From Paracyclopina nana (taxonomy: Eukaryota > Arthropoda > Copepoda > Cyclopoida > Cyclopettidae), in the NCBI GenBank assembly GCA_019096065.1, contig JAGUCH010000003.1, positions 6,944,001 through 7,008,000 of the forward strand: a stretch of DNA of 64,000 nt, in the 5' to 3' direction. The notes below the pieces were generated by a model. The model worked only from the letters and a program-made list of their open reading frames with translations, was not told where the DNA came from and searched no databases. Positions 38,201 to 53,200 of the stretch are shown piece by piece (position 1 is the first letter of the stretch; the number at the start of each line of letters is the position of its first letter). The position numbers and the translations under genes are program-made.

Positions 38201-41200
38201 GTTGCTACTTTGCGCAGTAGCTGGCGCAAAACGATAGCTTAATGCATTTTTCACTATTTTTCCCATCCTTCTTTTTAGCAAAGCCCCGGAGGTGGAGGTG
38301 GCGATTTACTCACTTGGAGCAATCTGGTCGGTGGAAGCGGTGGCGGCGACAACGGAATCATCAACATGGAGGACGACGAGGACGAGTTTTCCGACCATGA
38401 AACCGAGCATAGCAGCTCAGATGCAATTGGGTCATTCTTAACGAGTTTATCAAGTCCGGCTGTGCCAGGATTAGTTGGCCCCACCACCATTGAGGGCTCG
38501 AAGCCATTTGAAGCTCTCCGAGATTTGTTGTGCCATCACGCCCATTTGGCTGTATTTATGAACTATGTTATATCCAATTCGGATCCTGCTGCTTTGGTAA
38601 GTACATACCGTTTTTGCAATGCTGCTTCTGCTGCGAGAGTACAAATTTGCACTTGCCTTTTGAGCCCTCACGGGCATATATTATGTGAGCCTGAAAGTAC
38701 AAACGTTGCGGCAACAAACCGTGTCGGTAGTAGTAGTAGTACAACATCAATTGCAGCTGCAACAGCTCGAGATATAATTGGGTGCAAATAGGAGTAGTCT
38801 CCTAAATCAAAGGCACTTGTTGTTAATACATGCTTGCTTTCTATTGCATTGGGAGCGTGATCGTACGTCGTTGCCAGAACTTAAGAGCATCTGCTCACAT
38901 GGTTTTGTTAACCAACCTTGCATGCTGAGCTTAACCTCACGTCGCCATAAAGCCAGCTCAGGGATGTTGCAGCAGTGGTGCATATCCACTGAATCGAAAC
39001 ATTATTATTGCAGTGGATGAACCACAATCAGGTAAAGCTTGATCCTTGCCTCCGTGGTGTCCGATAGCTTGCCAAGAAAATTGCTGGCTGGCATTAGGCC
39101 TGGCGAAGGCTCTAGAAAGGCCGTCCCATTGTTCTTTCGAGTTGCTGCTAAAACTTTATTAGTTCTTAGAGCAACGATAAGCCTTTGAAGAGTGTTTATT
39201 ATGAAGGGCTGCAGATTTGGAAAAACAAAAAACTTTTGTTTTGCTTTAGTAGAACGCTAACATCAACCATTATTGGTTTGCTATAGCTGCGTTTATTTCT
39301 TAATTGAATTGCGTCTCCGATTATAATGATTTCTGTTCTCTTTCAGTTTTTCTATTTGATTACCGAAACGTACAAAGTTGGGACCCTTAAAGAAATGCAA
39401 CGATGGGCGTACGAAATTTTCTCTACGTTTTTGGTTCCCGACTCACCACTGCATGTTCCTCGAGTCGACAATTTGATCATAGATGAAATCGACAGGCAAG
39501 TTTTTCTTCAGCATTTCCAGCAAACCTTTGGTGGCAGTGACATTTCTTCTTCTGCTCTCCGCTCAGCTTCTTACGAGCCCGCCGGCATTTTCTCTCATTT
39601 AACTTCATTTTCTTCCTTTCCCTCTCCGCCATTCTTTTGTTATTTGTATCTCGCGCCCGAGCTTCACCTTTTTTATATTTGTTGTTGCAGGGCTCTTAAA
39701 GAAGACTTTGACAAAGAAGATGTGCTTCGCAAACTCTTTTGGAAAGCCCGTGGCAAAGCACGAGACGTGCTCAAGGAGCAGCTATCGGAATTCCGCGATA
39801 AACGAGCGGCAGGCTTGGGTGGCATTTTCGGGCCTCCGGACCAAGATCTGAAGCTCTGCATTGACAATCGAACCAAGGAGCTTCAAGTGATCGATGACCT
39901 TCTCTTGCCTCTCCTCGAGAGCTCCTCGTAAGTTTTATCGCTGCATCTAATGAAACGGCTGACCAACGCATATGATTCTTTTTTTTCCTAGGCAAGACTT
40001 GGACAACGCCACAGACAAAAGCTTGGCTGTGGCTTCCTCACTGGCCACGGTTTTGCACCGAACCTTCCAAACTCGGAGCCATGCCTCACACTCACTTGTG
40101 GACAAGTGCCCGCAGTTTGTGTCCAAGGAGAAGCGGCAGAAGATATTCGGGAAGACAACTAAAAAGCCTGTCCAGAGGCAACGCCATAATTTCGAGCCGA
40201 AGCAGTTCTTCCAGATCAAGTACTGCAATCATTCCCAGGAGCTTATTTGGGGTATTGCGCCACAAGGATTCCAGTGTGCATGTGAGTTGTTGTACTACAT
40301 ACTACATGCGATGAGCGTTTATTTAATAGCCATCACGAGCCCAGGTTTTTCCGGGCTATATGGTGATTTGATAGATATCCGATATTGCATGCAATCTGAG
40401 CTGACGTCTAGGAAACCTGGAATTACTGACTTAACATTTTTTTTCGCTTTGCTTTCCAGACTGCGGTTTTGACGTGCACAAAAAATATGTCCACAAAGTT
40501 GAGGAATTGTGCGTGGGGCCTTCAAATTTTCCCTCCTCTTCTGCCAGTGCTGCTGCTTCTGCTGCTAAGAAAAGTGACAAGAAAGGCGGCATTTTCGGAA
40601 GGATCCTCTCCGAAAGAGAGCTGCCGAGTCGTAAATCGAGCTCAGCGACGCCAGGCCCAAATGCCACTCCCGGTAAATTTATTTCAATTGCTTTCAGTTA
40701 ATGCCGACAATGAAACTTTTAATTAGCAGCCACTAACTGCACCCTTCAGTTTTTGCGGGTAAATGGTATGGCAAGATAATTTTTCTTAGGCTATCTTTCT
40801 TCTTCCGAGTCTTTTTCTATGATCTAAGCAATTAATGGCTTCTGTAGAAACCAGCTTTTTATTGGCTTGCAGTCGATAATTGCTTTAGAAGCATATTCTT
40901 TGAGAACGTGACTGCTCTCTCTTGTGCGTATTATGTCATGGCTTGACCAATTAATTTTTCGTGCAGATGCTGGTTCGTCGTTGCGGAATAAATTAATTAG
41001 GAAGGCTCACATATAAAAGTTCAATATTTCCTCTCTAAATTAAGTTTTGAGACTCGAAGAAAGAGCTAATTAATGTCAATCGCTGCACTACAAAAGATAG
41101 ACTCTTATTTTTACGTGCATGCTTTGTAAATTTAATAACTGTAAGCTGAGGAGAACGGCCTTTTGGCCATCACATATTCTAATTTCCGGAGTTTTGCTTA

Positions 41201-44200
41201 CATGCATAAGTATCGGCCGAGAGCTTTCGTTGCATAATGTATTTTGTGTGTGCGTGTCAGTGCTACGCAGTATTTATCAAAATGATAATTGTGTTGCAGG
41301 TAAAGATTCCTCGTCTGTAAACTTTAAGTTTTATGACGAATCGGCTGACATCGTGGACCAAGGTTAGTAATGCTATTTTTCTATTATTTGGATTCGCATT
41401 ATACCGTAGACAAAAGGCAAGTTGGAAGATATAGCAAACAACAGCACCATTTATTCTGGTAGTCAGTTGCTGCGGTGGTTAAGCTCCACCGACTACAAAA
41501 GAAAGTTTGCATATACTAGCAGGCAAAACTGCATTAAGTTCAATCTGCTCTCGTTTGCTCGATTTCTCCCCAAAAAACCCGCTTCCTACAAATGAGATTA
41601 GAGGTTCTTGGGAAAAGCATTAAAGCTGGCATCTATGAAAGTGGAGGTGCCATCATCATTATGCTATTAGTATCTCTCATATTTTAATCGTCATTTCCGT
41701 CTTGGACTGATGATATCGCGTTTGCAAAAAATACAATAGGACTTTGGATTTATGGCCTTTGTAGAACAACGTGAAGTCGACGACACGCGGGGCTCTTTAT
41801 GATAAGTTAAAAATCTATTCGTCTAACGCTGTTTATCAACTGTTTTTTCTGCTTGTCGTCTTGATTGACTGACTGTTCAGAGACGCCTGACATAAACAGG
41901 CCTACACAAGAGAAGCAGACTGCTATGGGTAAATTACACATAAACATCCTCTCGGCAGCTTCTCGCGAGGAGCATAATTGCGTGCTGTTCACATGCAGGA
42001 TACTCGCGTCGCTCTTTTCTGTCACTTTTATCGTCGACGAAATGAGGGCTCTAGCATCGTTAGCAACATGATCTGTTGAATCTGAAGCCAACAATTGAAG
42101 AAAGATGATGATTCATTCCTACGTCGACGCAGCTTGCAGCAGCGCCATATAAAAGACCGCGGCGCGAGGCGCTGTATTGACCACCCATCCACGGCGCACC
42201 GCGCTTGGGTCAATGTGGGCGCCACCAGTGAAAATATTTTTTCGAGGTCATACCTTGCTCTGAGAGGGGCGTGCAGTGCATGCGCGAGTTATGAAATGCC
42301 ATTGCGACGAAGTGGGTGATATGTGTGACCGGCCTGAGATCGTGCTGCAGCAGGAGCCGCATCATTTTGCTGGTGCCAAGATATTTTCTGCCTACCGAGT
42401 TGTTGTGAAAACAATTTTTACTAGCAGCTTTTGCCCCTAGCTAGCGCATGATATGATTTTGCGGTGCGCGGATCAGATGTGATGTGCAGCAGCAAATGTT
42501 AATGTCCTCAGGACGAATTAGCGGAAAGATTTATTGGGCATGATTGCTCATGAATATAGGCCAATGCTGGCTTAAAACGAATTCAAGGTCCGCTTTAGCC
42601 AAGTGAGGTAGGTGAAACTTGGAATGTCTGACGTGAGTGCCCACTTGGTGTAGGGCCTGACGAGCGTCGCCACAGCATCCTTGCTGGGGATCGCGGCGAT
42701 GCTCGCGTATCCGAAGCTGGCATATTTTCTAAGCAGTTCGGCTGAGCGTCCGTTCAAGAAAGACCTGGCTAGGAGCGAAGTATCAACACAAGCCGGGATC
42801 TGGACTCTATTTCGTGTTTTGACTTCTTTTCCGCTATGTGTGTGTTTTTGCCATAAATGTGCTACGAACGTGAAGTGAATTGCTCTTGTTGCCACTGGGT
42901 AGCCTATATGTATAGTGAGTCACCCCTATCTCCTCCTCGCGTTATGACCTCCATTTCGAAGTGCAGCACACATATTTTGGTGTCCTAACCGACCTTCAGG
43001 CTCTGAAACGTGCCAGACTTTCCTACTGCGTTTTGCAGTAACAGCAGCAGCCTCTCTTTTGTAGGAATCTGATCATTTCGGAGGGGGCCCATTCAAGCAG
43101 AATACCGCCTGCATGGCACTTACGCTCAGGCTGCTCGTAAATTGCTCTAAACCTACCCAGAACACGCCTCCCTTTTGTGAATTGATCAGATCTCTTTTAT
43201 GATCAAAATATGGCCGTGGCAATATATTTGCCGCTGCAGCCCCGTCAACTTTTGGCAAAAGAAAAATTATGGCTTTGATGCACCGTGACGACTGGTCGTT
43301 GTCCCTGGATTGAAATGTTTAGCGTAGATCTTGAGGGCGAACTTTTAATTAAGCCCGTGTCACCATCATGCACATTTATGGCAGAATCTAAGCTTGCTCG
43401 CGGGCTCGCGAGGACGAGGATGGATCGAAGTGTCACGTTCATTGTTGACATGGCAATCATTTCGCCAACGTACATCAAAGTGTGTGAGTAGTGCGCATTA
43501 ACGTATGCCATGTCTATGAAGAGCCGTCCAAATTGACCCTACATCCGAAAATGACAGATCTTCAGCGATCATCTTCGGATGCGCTGAAGAGCGGGCTGTC
43601 CAATGAGGAGTTCATCATGCGGAAGCCTGGGGGCCCGAGTTCGACCCTAACCCGAACTGCCTCGTCGCCCATGACAGTGCGTAGAAACGTGATGTCGAGC
43701 GACGCCTCAACCCCGACCCCGCTAGACTCTCCCTCGTGTAGTGTGCATAGGCCCTTGGCGCCAGCTCTTTCTGCTGACTTGAACTTGAGGTACTGGCCTC
43801 CCATAAATATGTCTCAAGAACAAGCGGAAGCTCGTCATTCGGTGCTTAACGAAATCAAGGCTCTCCAGCTGAAGCGACAGAGCAGCTTTAAGCGAATCTT
43901 GAAGCTGCCAATGTGGGGATCCTCCTCAGGTAATTGCTTCATCTTAGACCATAGTGTAGAGATGCCAATAGCAGACATCAAAAAGGGCTGCTGCCAACTT
44001 TGGTTCTTTCATTCTTGGTACTTCTGCTTGGATCGACCTCGAGGCGATCAAATAAAGTAGTAGAAGTATCTTGTTAGAACCAAAGCTGCAGTGTAATATA
44101 ACAGTGTATTTTCGGAGAAGCATGCAAAGCTCTGGTTCTCCGATGGTTGCTAAAGTAACGAAGAAAGCATGTTTGCATGTCATTCAGCCGTTTTGAATTG

Positions 44201-47200
44201 GTGTGGTGCCGTGCTTAATATACTATAGTAAATTCTTTTTACTTGCAATGACGCACGCATTATTTGAGATTGAACTAGAGTGTATCAAATGCACTTCCAT
44301 TGACACTCAGTGATGTAAACATTGGCGCAGAATGCAAAATTCCTACGATGCTGCTGCTACTGCTCGAAGTGAATGGGAAGAAGAAAAGATTGAAAGAGGC
44401 AAATATCCACTGCACAAAGAAGCTGGCTGCATTCAAGTTTATGACCAAAGCTAGCTGCAAAGAGGGTCTACATTTTTTGGCAAGGCTCCCCAAAAATAAT
44501 AGCCATGCTTTTTCTTGCTAACAACCGAGATAATTATTCTGCAGAATTAACAAAATGCAATAAGACAAGTTTCATTTATTGCTAGTAAGCTGCTCCAGAG
44601 CTATTACTTGGTAAAACACCGACTGTTTTGTATTCTGCTCTTTTATTGATTAGACAGCCGTCAAAGCAATGCTTTGAAAATCTGTCGCTTATTCAGGCTT
44701 CTCTCCCTAGCTAGGAGGCAAGTCAAGTTCAGAGTAAAATGATTAATGCCGCTTTGTTAGTCTTTTTTTCTTCTCTCTTCTTCTTCTTCTTCTATGGGCA
44801 GCCTTTCTTTCCATGCAGAGTTGGTCACGTCTTATTCTGAAACTGGGCTTTTCCGTTTTCTCTCCTTGTGAACTGCCATGAGTGCTTTTACATGTCCGCA
44901 CGTCTGCTAAGTAATGAGATACAACAGGTAGAGAAAAATGAAATTATAAATTATCCGAGTTTTTCTTTTGCCAACACGTTTACTAAGAAGAGAAAACAAC
45001 AATTCGCAAGAAATTTTTGCGTAGGCAGCCAATGCATTGTGGTTGGGCGAGTGTAGAAAACTTGCCAAACTCTTTTCTTACCTTCTATTCAGAATGTGGT
45101 GGTAGGTTTCTTTTATAGATCAGCTGACGCCTGAAGTTGTCAGGTTGCCCTCTCAACCCATTAGCTGATTTGCGCTACTTTTGTCAAATAAAAACATTAG
45201 TCATTTTTGCCTTGCGTGTCGGGGACTGAAATTAGAGCGCGTGGTTAGATAATCTCCAGAAAAGTTGTGCGTTAAGAAGAGGCTTATCGTAACTTCTTGG
45301 CCTTTAAGTTTCATAGCATAATTTGGTATCGTTAGGAAATGTTGTGGCCGCACGATGACATTAGCTGTGGAAGAGGGTCAAAGTATATTGCATTCTCTCG
45401 TCGGCTGCAGCAGTCCTTGGAGACACATCTGAAGCAGTCAGATTTATCTGTGATGGCTTTTGTTGGCACTCTCAGAAAATGGGCCGCGCCCAGTTCCAAT
45501 TAACTTGAGCTTTTCGATTTTGAGCAACCTTTCCTCGCCTTGAGGCAACTGCACTTGCACTCGGCCAAGTACTTTGTGTGCTCTCGGAGAGTTTTTGGGT
45601 AAAATCTATTTGTACTAGCAGATTACTAGAAGGCTTTTTCCCGTTTGCTGGTATAGAGGTCGCCCTAGTAGGGCTACATAAAAAAGCCCTATTATGTTGT
45701 ATGTATATGCAATTTTTGGAAGAACCTAATTTTCAGTAACAAGCTTTAGCGGTTGAGAAAAATGATTTGAAATGAGATTGGTTTCAAATGGTCAATTTGA
45801 TTTGGGCGGAAAGGTTAACTGGCTTATTAAAGGTTTCCATGTTTATATAAGCACAAAGCATCCTTAAAACTCCTTATCGATCTGTCTGGCCCGAGCGGCT
45901 CTCCTCCAGCCTGCTTGGCAGTGAACTTCTTTGGTGCAACTTGTGCCATAGTAGTAGACCAGAAGTAGTGGTGATGGTGTTTAGCTGTTGAGCGAAAGCG
46001 CCGGGGAAAATTCAGCTGCTCTCCATTGAAGGATATCAACTAAGGGAAAGGATGTCGAGAAGGTGGACGACACCCATTTTGTGACAGAAATCACACTTAC
46101 TCCATACTTACTAGTTTGTATTTAAATCATATCAGCCCAAGTGAGAGTGTGCATGAGTGTGTATCCAGAGGAGAAAGCATTTGTGTGAAAGTCAGCTGCA
46201 GCAGCTAATGGAGGCGAGTTCCACGCCGCTTGTGTACATGTTGGTACTGTCAACATTGTGCTTGCTGTACAATTGATACTGCCCCAAATTGACAACATTG
46301 TCAAAGAGTCTGGCTTGATTGTTGACAAACGGCTAATATTTCGTCGTTTACAACATGTGGCTGGCCGACAGGAGGCCTCCATCGGCTCTGGCATTGGCAG
46401 CGGAGCATTTGCGAGTGAACCACCTTCGGACGAGGATTCGGAAACGATCCTCCAAATATTCGTTCTACAAACCGAAGCGAAAAGATGCGGGTAGTGAACG
46501 CGTTGACTGGGAGTTTGTCGGGTTTCCCAGTGCAGCTGCAAGCTCTGCCAATTCCACGGACAACGCTCCACTGACCTTTGAGCCGTTGAAGAAGACGGCC
46601 TCTGATCACAATCTGGTGCTCCAAAGGCCAGACCAGCTGCCTTCCAATTTTCATTGGGAAATTCAGGACTTGAGTGCGCCTCCGGTGCCTCCGCGAAGTC
46701 GGAGTGCTCGTGAAAAGCCACCACCACCTAGGCCAAATTCGCTTTACGCGAGGCTAAAGCCACCCGTTCACCCTACGGATCAGTACTCTCAGATCGACCG
46801 TGGGGCTCGTAAACGGCCTCGGTCCAATGAGTTTGAGGCCCCAACCTTGCCTCCTTTACCTCCTCCTCACAGGAGTTTATCAACCACACCACCCCCAGTG
46901 CCAAAGCACCTTCACGGCTCAGGAGTACCTATTCCCTTGCCCCGAAGTCCTCCCACCCCTCCGAGGCCTCCGCATGCATCTCCAGTGCGACCTTTTGGAT
47001 CTCAACCTGGTTCCCCTTTGTATGCCCAGCCCAATCATCATCATCAGCAGGAGCAGCAACAACTGCAGTCGTTACAACGCAGCTTAGAATCGCCCTTTTA
47101 TCAAAGACCAATGTCGTTAAAGTTACGTCTCTCGTCGTTAGCGAGGTCACTCTCGCCTTCGAACTCAAATCGCGATGATGAGAGTGATCTCAACATATCA

Positions 47201-50200
47201 AATGATCATCTGAGTGACCCCATCGATCCCCATGAACCGGTTACGGGAGCTACAGCAATCCTCGGAGCTTCAGCTGTGGCCGACGAAGATGATCTTGGTG
47301 GGTTGTTGCTAGGATGCAAACAATAACTTTTTGTAAAATGAGCTTTATCTCGGTGCGCGCAGTTTGCAAGGTCAAGCTCGTTCAGCTTCTTAGATAGAAT
47401 ATTAGATATCCAGTTACACCTCATCCAATAATTTTTTATTTCTTCACTGTTTCAGGCGAAAATCGACCCTCTCAGCTGGCCAAAAACTCAAGCAATCTAG
47501 TTCAATCGCCTAATGGAGATTCTTCCGGCTCGGACAAAAAGGAGGCTTCGCCCTCCAAATCATCGAGGTCAAGCTGGAGCAGAGGGTGAGTAGTGAAACT
47601 TTTTGTGAAAGTCATCGGAAAGTTGCGTGATATCTATAAGCGGAGGTTGCGGTGGTTCGCCTTTCTTTCCGGGGTGTCCGGATGTCCTCATTATAGCTAT
47701 TGTCGCTCGAAACATCAGAGTTTCGCAACATTTTAAGAGCCTCACGGGCCGCAAATATTGCATGTCATCTCGTTTGCTTATATCCGGAGTAATTGAATAC
47801 CTGGCTAATCCCTTTTGGCTATAGTGCAAAGCCTGTTCTATGTGACAAGGCCGTGTCAGCACATGTTGCCACTATACTAGTTGTGAGTGTGTTCGTTGCG
47901 CTGTGCTTGAAATATTTGTCATCGTAGCCGCTACTACTAGTTTATATGTCATAAGAAAAAAGTTAGCATTGTTATCGCAGAAGACGGAAAACTCCAGAGA
48001 GTCCACTTCCTGTGATCTAGTAGTGAATTGCTACTCCTCCCGGGCAATGCTACTAGAAGGGAGTAGTGGATGCGTGAAAAGGCTGCAGCAATTAAAGCTC
48101 TACAAAAAGTGGCTATATTGCTGCTGCTGCGTGTCGTCAGTCTGATTCAAGCCCCTCACGTCATTTGATACTCGCATCTGTTATCGACGCCATTTTGATT
48201 CTCAAGTATGAACCAAAATTTCCAAGTGGCTGAAGAAAAGAGGATCGCAGAATATTCAACTGCCGAAGAAGTGGGAGAAGGGGAGGAATTGGAGTTGGAT
48301 GGGCATGTGCCCAGGAGCTTTTCCTTCTTTCGTCGCCGTTCGATTTCATTAACCAACGACCTGGATTCAGCGACGGAAGCCTTTCTATCCCACAACATGT
48401 CGAGAAGAGACAATGAAGGCTTTACTAGGGATCGAGATGCCACGCCAGTTCCAACGGAGAGAAAGAAATTGGGGAGCAATAGAAGCTCGATGATTGTTCA
48501 CGATGCATCTGAATTGGAAAGGCTCGCTAATGAAATTATTGATTCCGTAAAGGATTTCGGCTTAATAGAGCAGCCACCCTTACCGCCCATTTCGAATACG
48601 ACAATCAAAAGGAACGACTCAGGCTACAGCACCACCGGAAGTACTGGCAGCGTTAAGGTCAGAAAGGTTGAACTGATCGAAAGCCCCACAAAGTCCTCCA
48701 GGTTGTCCTTTGGTGGCCTTCTGAAGAGAACAACTACAAATTCACTACCATCCGGATCTTCGTTCCCCGTTCATAGTCGGATATCGAAGAAAATTGATCG
48801 GCAGCTTTCGAAGGACTCGACCGGAAATAATGGATCCAACGCGAAGCGGTCACAGTTCATCCAAACGAGGAGCCACACTGGCCTCAACTTATTCGGAGGC
48901 CGGAGGAGATCCATTGCTGTAACGGACGACGCATACCAAGCAGCCATACGAACCGCTAAAAGTCATTTGGATCTGCTGGCCGCGGAGGCTACAGCAGCTA
49001 CAGCAGCTCCTGTTGCTACCTCAGAAAGGGCGGCCAAGGATGTGTGGAAAAAGACGAGCTTTTCCAAGTCGCATGCTACTCCCACCCTTCCGGAAAGCCT
49101 GCGCCATCGACCAAGGAAGCATTTCAACGAGCGGCCTTGGATCGAGTTGGAAAGGTTATGGAAGGGCCGGGCCAAGGAGCCGCCCCCTGATATAGAAAAA
49201 TTGATTTCGCCATCCCAGCGTTCCGCATCAACAGTTGGAGTCGCTCCTTCACGGAAGAACTCCAAAACTCCAACTCCACACCAAAGTCACAGCAAAGGCT
49301 ATTGGCCTCCACCTCCAATTCCCTCGCCGGTCATTGCTGAAAGGAAAGCCAGTAATGTGGAAGTTGCTAAAAAGACTCTAGATTTGATGAGGCCTCAAGT
49401 GCTGGATTCGTGGATGCATAAGCATGGCTTTTCGAGGAGCAGCGAAAACGTGTCTGCCCCAGAAATGAGCAAAAACCACTTTGCAGACCTTGTGAAAGCA
49501 TGGTAAGACAGGCTGTTGCGCGTCGTGTTAATTTACCATCGTCGTCGTTCTGGAAAGAATGCCTCGACCTTGCAGACATCTAGAGAATACGTAGAATGTG
49601 TGTCTCGTTTAGCTGTAGGTGCTGCTAGTGAGGACAATTTTAGCGGGCTGGCCGCTAATAAGGCTCAGGTCCTAATCAGATGCTTTTCTTGCGTTCCTGT
49701 TAAAAGCGACTTTCTTCTACTCTTCTTTGTTGGGGAAATTTTCCAGGCCCATGACAAGGGTCAGAAGGCGGCAGGGGAACAGGAGCAGTAGCAGCCAGTA
49801 CAGATACAGCCTGCGTGACAACGTCGTTTTGACCTATTTTTCATCACGCTCAATTTGGAAGATATATCAACACAATTGTAGCAGCTCTACCCTTTTGGCG
49901 AACAGCAAAGTCACTCGCCTCTTATTTACGTAAGGACCCGGCAGCATATAAGCTTCTGCCTGTGAATTTCTGCTGTCTGCAAAGTCAAGCTTTGCAGCTT
50001 TGCCAAAAGTGTGCAGCTGATTTGTGGAAGCTGCTACTAAAGTGTACTATTATATAGTAGTAGCATTTAAAGCAGATCTGGCGTAGATGACAACAAGAGC
50101 AATAATCATATATTCATCGCGTCTTCGTCGGGGACAGTCTAGACGAGGAGTGAGAAGAAGTCTTCATATTATACAACACGTGTACTATATGTGTCTAGGT

Positions 50201-53200
50201 GCAAACACGCTGTCGTCGAGATCATCTTCACGAAAGTTTGTTTGTACTTGCCACTATCACTGAATGAAAATGTACAACATTACTGCAGCCTCTCGTGCAG
50301 CGCCGTCATGCCCTTCATCGAGGAAAGTTATGGGGAGAATATAATAATGCACCTTGGAAAAAAACAATAATCTGCTTGCGTGTTGTCGCTTGAGGATGCT
50401 TTGCTTTGTGTCCTTGATTTGGCCTAGTCCCCTGAGCAACTGACGTGCGCGCTCAGGGATCAAGAGAACCCCGTAGGATCCCCCATGCTGCGGCAAAGAT
50501 GACTCAGAAGATGTGTTTAGCTTACTGATATGTGATCAACATAAGGTGGAGGATGATGAAGACGAAGAAGATTTCTGCTAATGGCTGACGACAGAAGCGA
50601 GAATATGGAATTTGAGCAGGATTATCCTCCGGCTGCTATCGGCCTGAGGGCTAGAGCCAACACTCTAGAAAAAAGTGAGCAAATCAGGCCTCCAAGGCGG
50701 AAGAGGAGGTCTCATTACGAATTGCAGATGCAGCCTCAGAGCGAGCAGCGGGCCCCTCGGTCAGAGTCTGTGCCACCTCCGGTCACCTCAAAGGCGATTG
50801 CTGCCAAAAGTGGCGCCTTATCTCCCGACTCGGTCATCTTTGAGCCCGGTGCCGGTCCACACCCAGCTCCGAGGATAAGGCGATTGACAACGCGTCAAAA
50901 AATGGCCTTTGGTTATCCCGTATCGCAGCCGAGCAGCGGAAACAACACGCCCAACATTACTCGCGGCTCATCCGCTCTTGACCTCAGTGAACTCACTCCC
51001 TTTGGCAGCTTTGCAAACAATGCAGGAGACAACAAGAGCCTGTTGTCGTCCAACCGCCCACTGAGGCACAGCAGTGTGAGGACCAACAAGTGGAACTGGA
51101 TATGGAACCGCACCAGCGGGAATGGCAAGGAGTCGCCCGACTCGTTCATGAGCTCAACCTTGAAGCATACGGGCTCGTTTCTTGGACGTAAACGAAAGAG
51201 CCGCCATATTTCTTGTCCGGACATTACCAGTGCGTCGAACGAGTCCTCTCGCAGCACCAGCCCGGTCTCGTTTAAGGTCTCTCTAACATCGCTGTTTGGT
51301 GGCCACCATCACCATTACAATGGGCCGAAGACTTCAGCAGCCAACCATAAGCTCAGACGGCCTCTGAATATTGCAGCGGCAGCCGCACACAATAATGCCA
51401 CACCAAAGCCTGTGGCAGCCTCGCACCACGTTCAGAGCTCGGACCTTGCAATTGAAATTATCGACGAACTGAAGCCAGTTCAATATTGCCAGATATATTA
51501 TCCCTTTGAGTGTTTCTTGGTAGAAGTTTTAGACTCGGCGGCAGAGAAATGCGCAGAAAAGCTGCACATGCAGAAAGAGGAAGAGAAGGAAGAGACTGAC
51601 CTTGGGAGGAGGTAATGCATGGGTTTCGCATGAGGACTTTTCGGCCGAGCATATAGTAGCGCCAGTCAACATATAGTCGGGGAAACCAATTATAGGCCTT
51701 CTAATGAGTTTGGTATATTTGCAGGAATCAAGAGGGCGACCATATGCCGAGTGGCATCGGCCCCCAATTTGACGTCGAGGCTCGCTCTGGAAACCGAGTT
51801 GACCGGTCACAGAGCTGCAAGCTCGAGAAGAAGGATATCAAGGTGAGTTTCTTAAAAGCTCGATCCGTATTGTAGAAGACGTGGTAGAAGTACTTGACGC
51901 TAATGTTCAATTCATCTACAAACTCCTAAGGGAATCTGACCAAAACACGTGCAGAACTAATCCGCAAAAAGGAGCAGCGATTGGTTTAATGGGGTAGGAG
52001 ACCAAATTTTTTTAGCCATTCCTCGTCGAAAATGCCGTGAAAAATAAACTAACTTTAGTGAAAAGGGCGAATGCTTAGAGGCCAAAAACTCAACCTTAGT
52101 TGCCATATTTCCTTCAAAGCGAAAGATGAAGAGCATCAAAGTGTAAATATGCAGAGGGCGAAGAGAAATAATGCCTGAAGACGAAATATCATTTGAGGTG
52201 GAAGCATTTACTACCAGTACATGAGACTTTCTCTTCACTTACATTTTTTGGTTCTGGAATTGCCTTATTCCCGCGCAGTACAGCTCAACAAAGATCTTTT
52301 TTCTGATGGAGCGCAGCCTGAGATTGTTGCTCACTAACACTACTATTCGAGTAGCTAGTGTGCTACGTTGTGCATTATTAACCGACGTTTTCTGTTGAGT
52401 GAGCCATGAATTAGATTTAAACAAGTATTAACAATTCATGGACGAAGCCAAAATGCCTTGGCTTTTAGCATGATAAGCTTTGCATTTGCGTAGCCTACTA
52501 AACTCCACCTGTTGTTATTTTTGAATTGCTTAGGAACATGATTATCAATCTAGGTATTTCGTGGGAGAAATGCAGAAGAGATAGCCAAGGCACTTAGTTT
52601 GTAACAATTTTTCTTATCTTACCTTTAGCTCGGGTTGGCTAAATGACAGTATAAATAGGGGCTAATGAATGATGTCAGGAAATTGTTTGGCAACCCGCCT
52701 AGTTGATGAAATGAATGTTGGCTTCCCCTCTTTTTGTACTGTTTCTTTTTAAAAAAGGCCCGAAATCAATTATGTTACGGCTGTGCTCCATTTTGTTTAC
52801 GTTGCTCAGTAGCTTAGCGCGTGCCCATAGGAGGGGAAGGTGCAAGCAAACATACAGTGTGTGATGCTGCGAGGAAAGCGAGCCAAGTCACTTCCCATGA
52901 TTGGTGGCAGACAACCAGTACGTTATCGGTTGGTGCCAATTTGCTGGAAAGGCTATAGATATTGCTATCTTTGCCTACTGCGAGCGTCGTCCCAAGCATT
53001 TCTAGTCATGAATCTGCATTTGTGGTAACAACAAGCTACTACTACCAGCACGCGTCATCAGTGAGATGGAGGAGCTTTGACGCATCGAGAAGCTCGATAT
53101 GCCTAAGCAAACCATCACTCACTCACTTTGCGAAAAAGTGCCGTTGCTGCTGCTGCTATTGCACCTGCTTCTTGTACAGCCGTTTGATGGAGAGAGCGAG

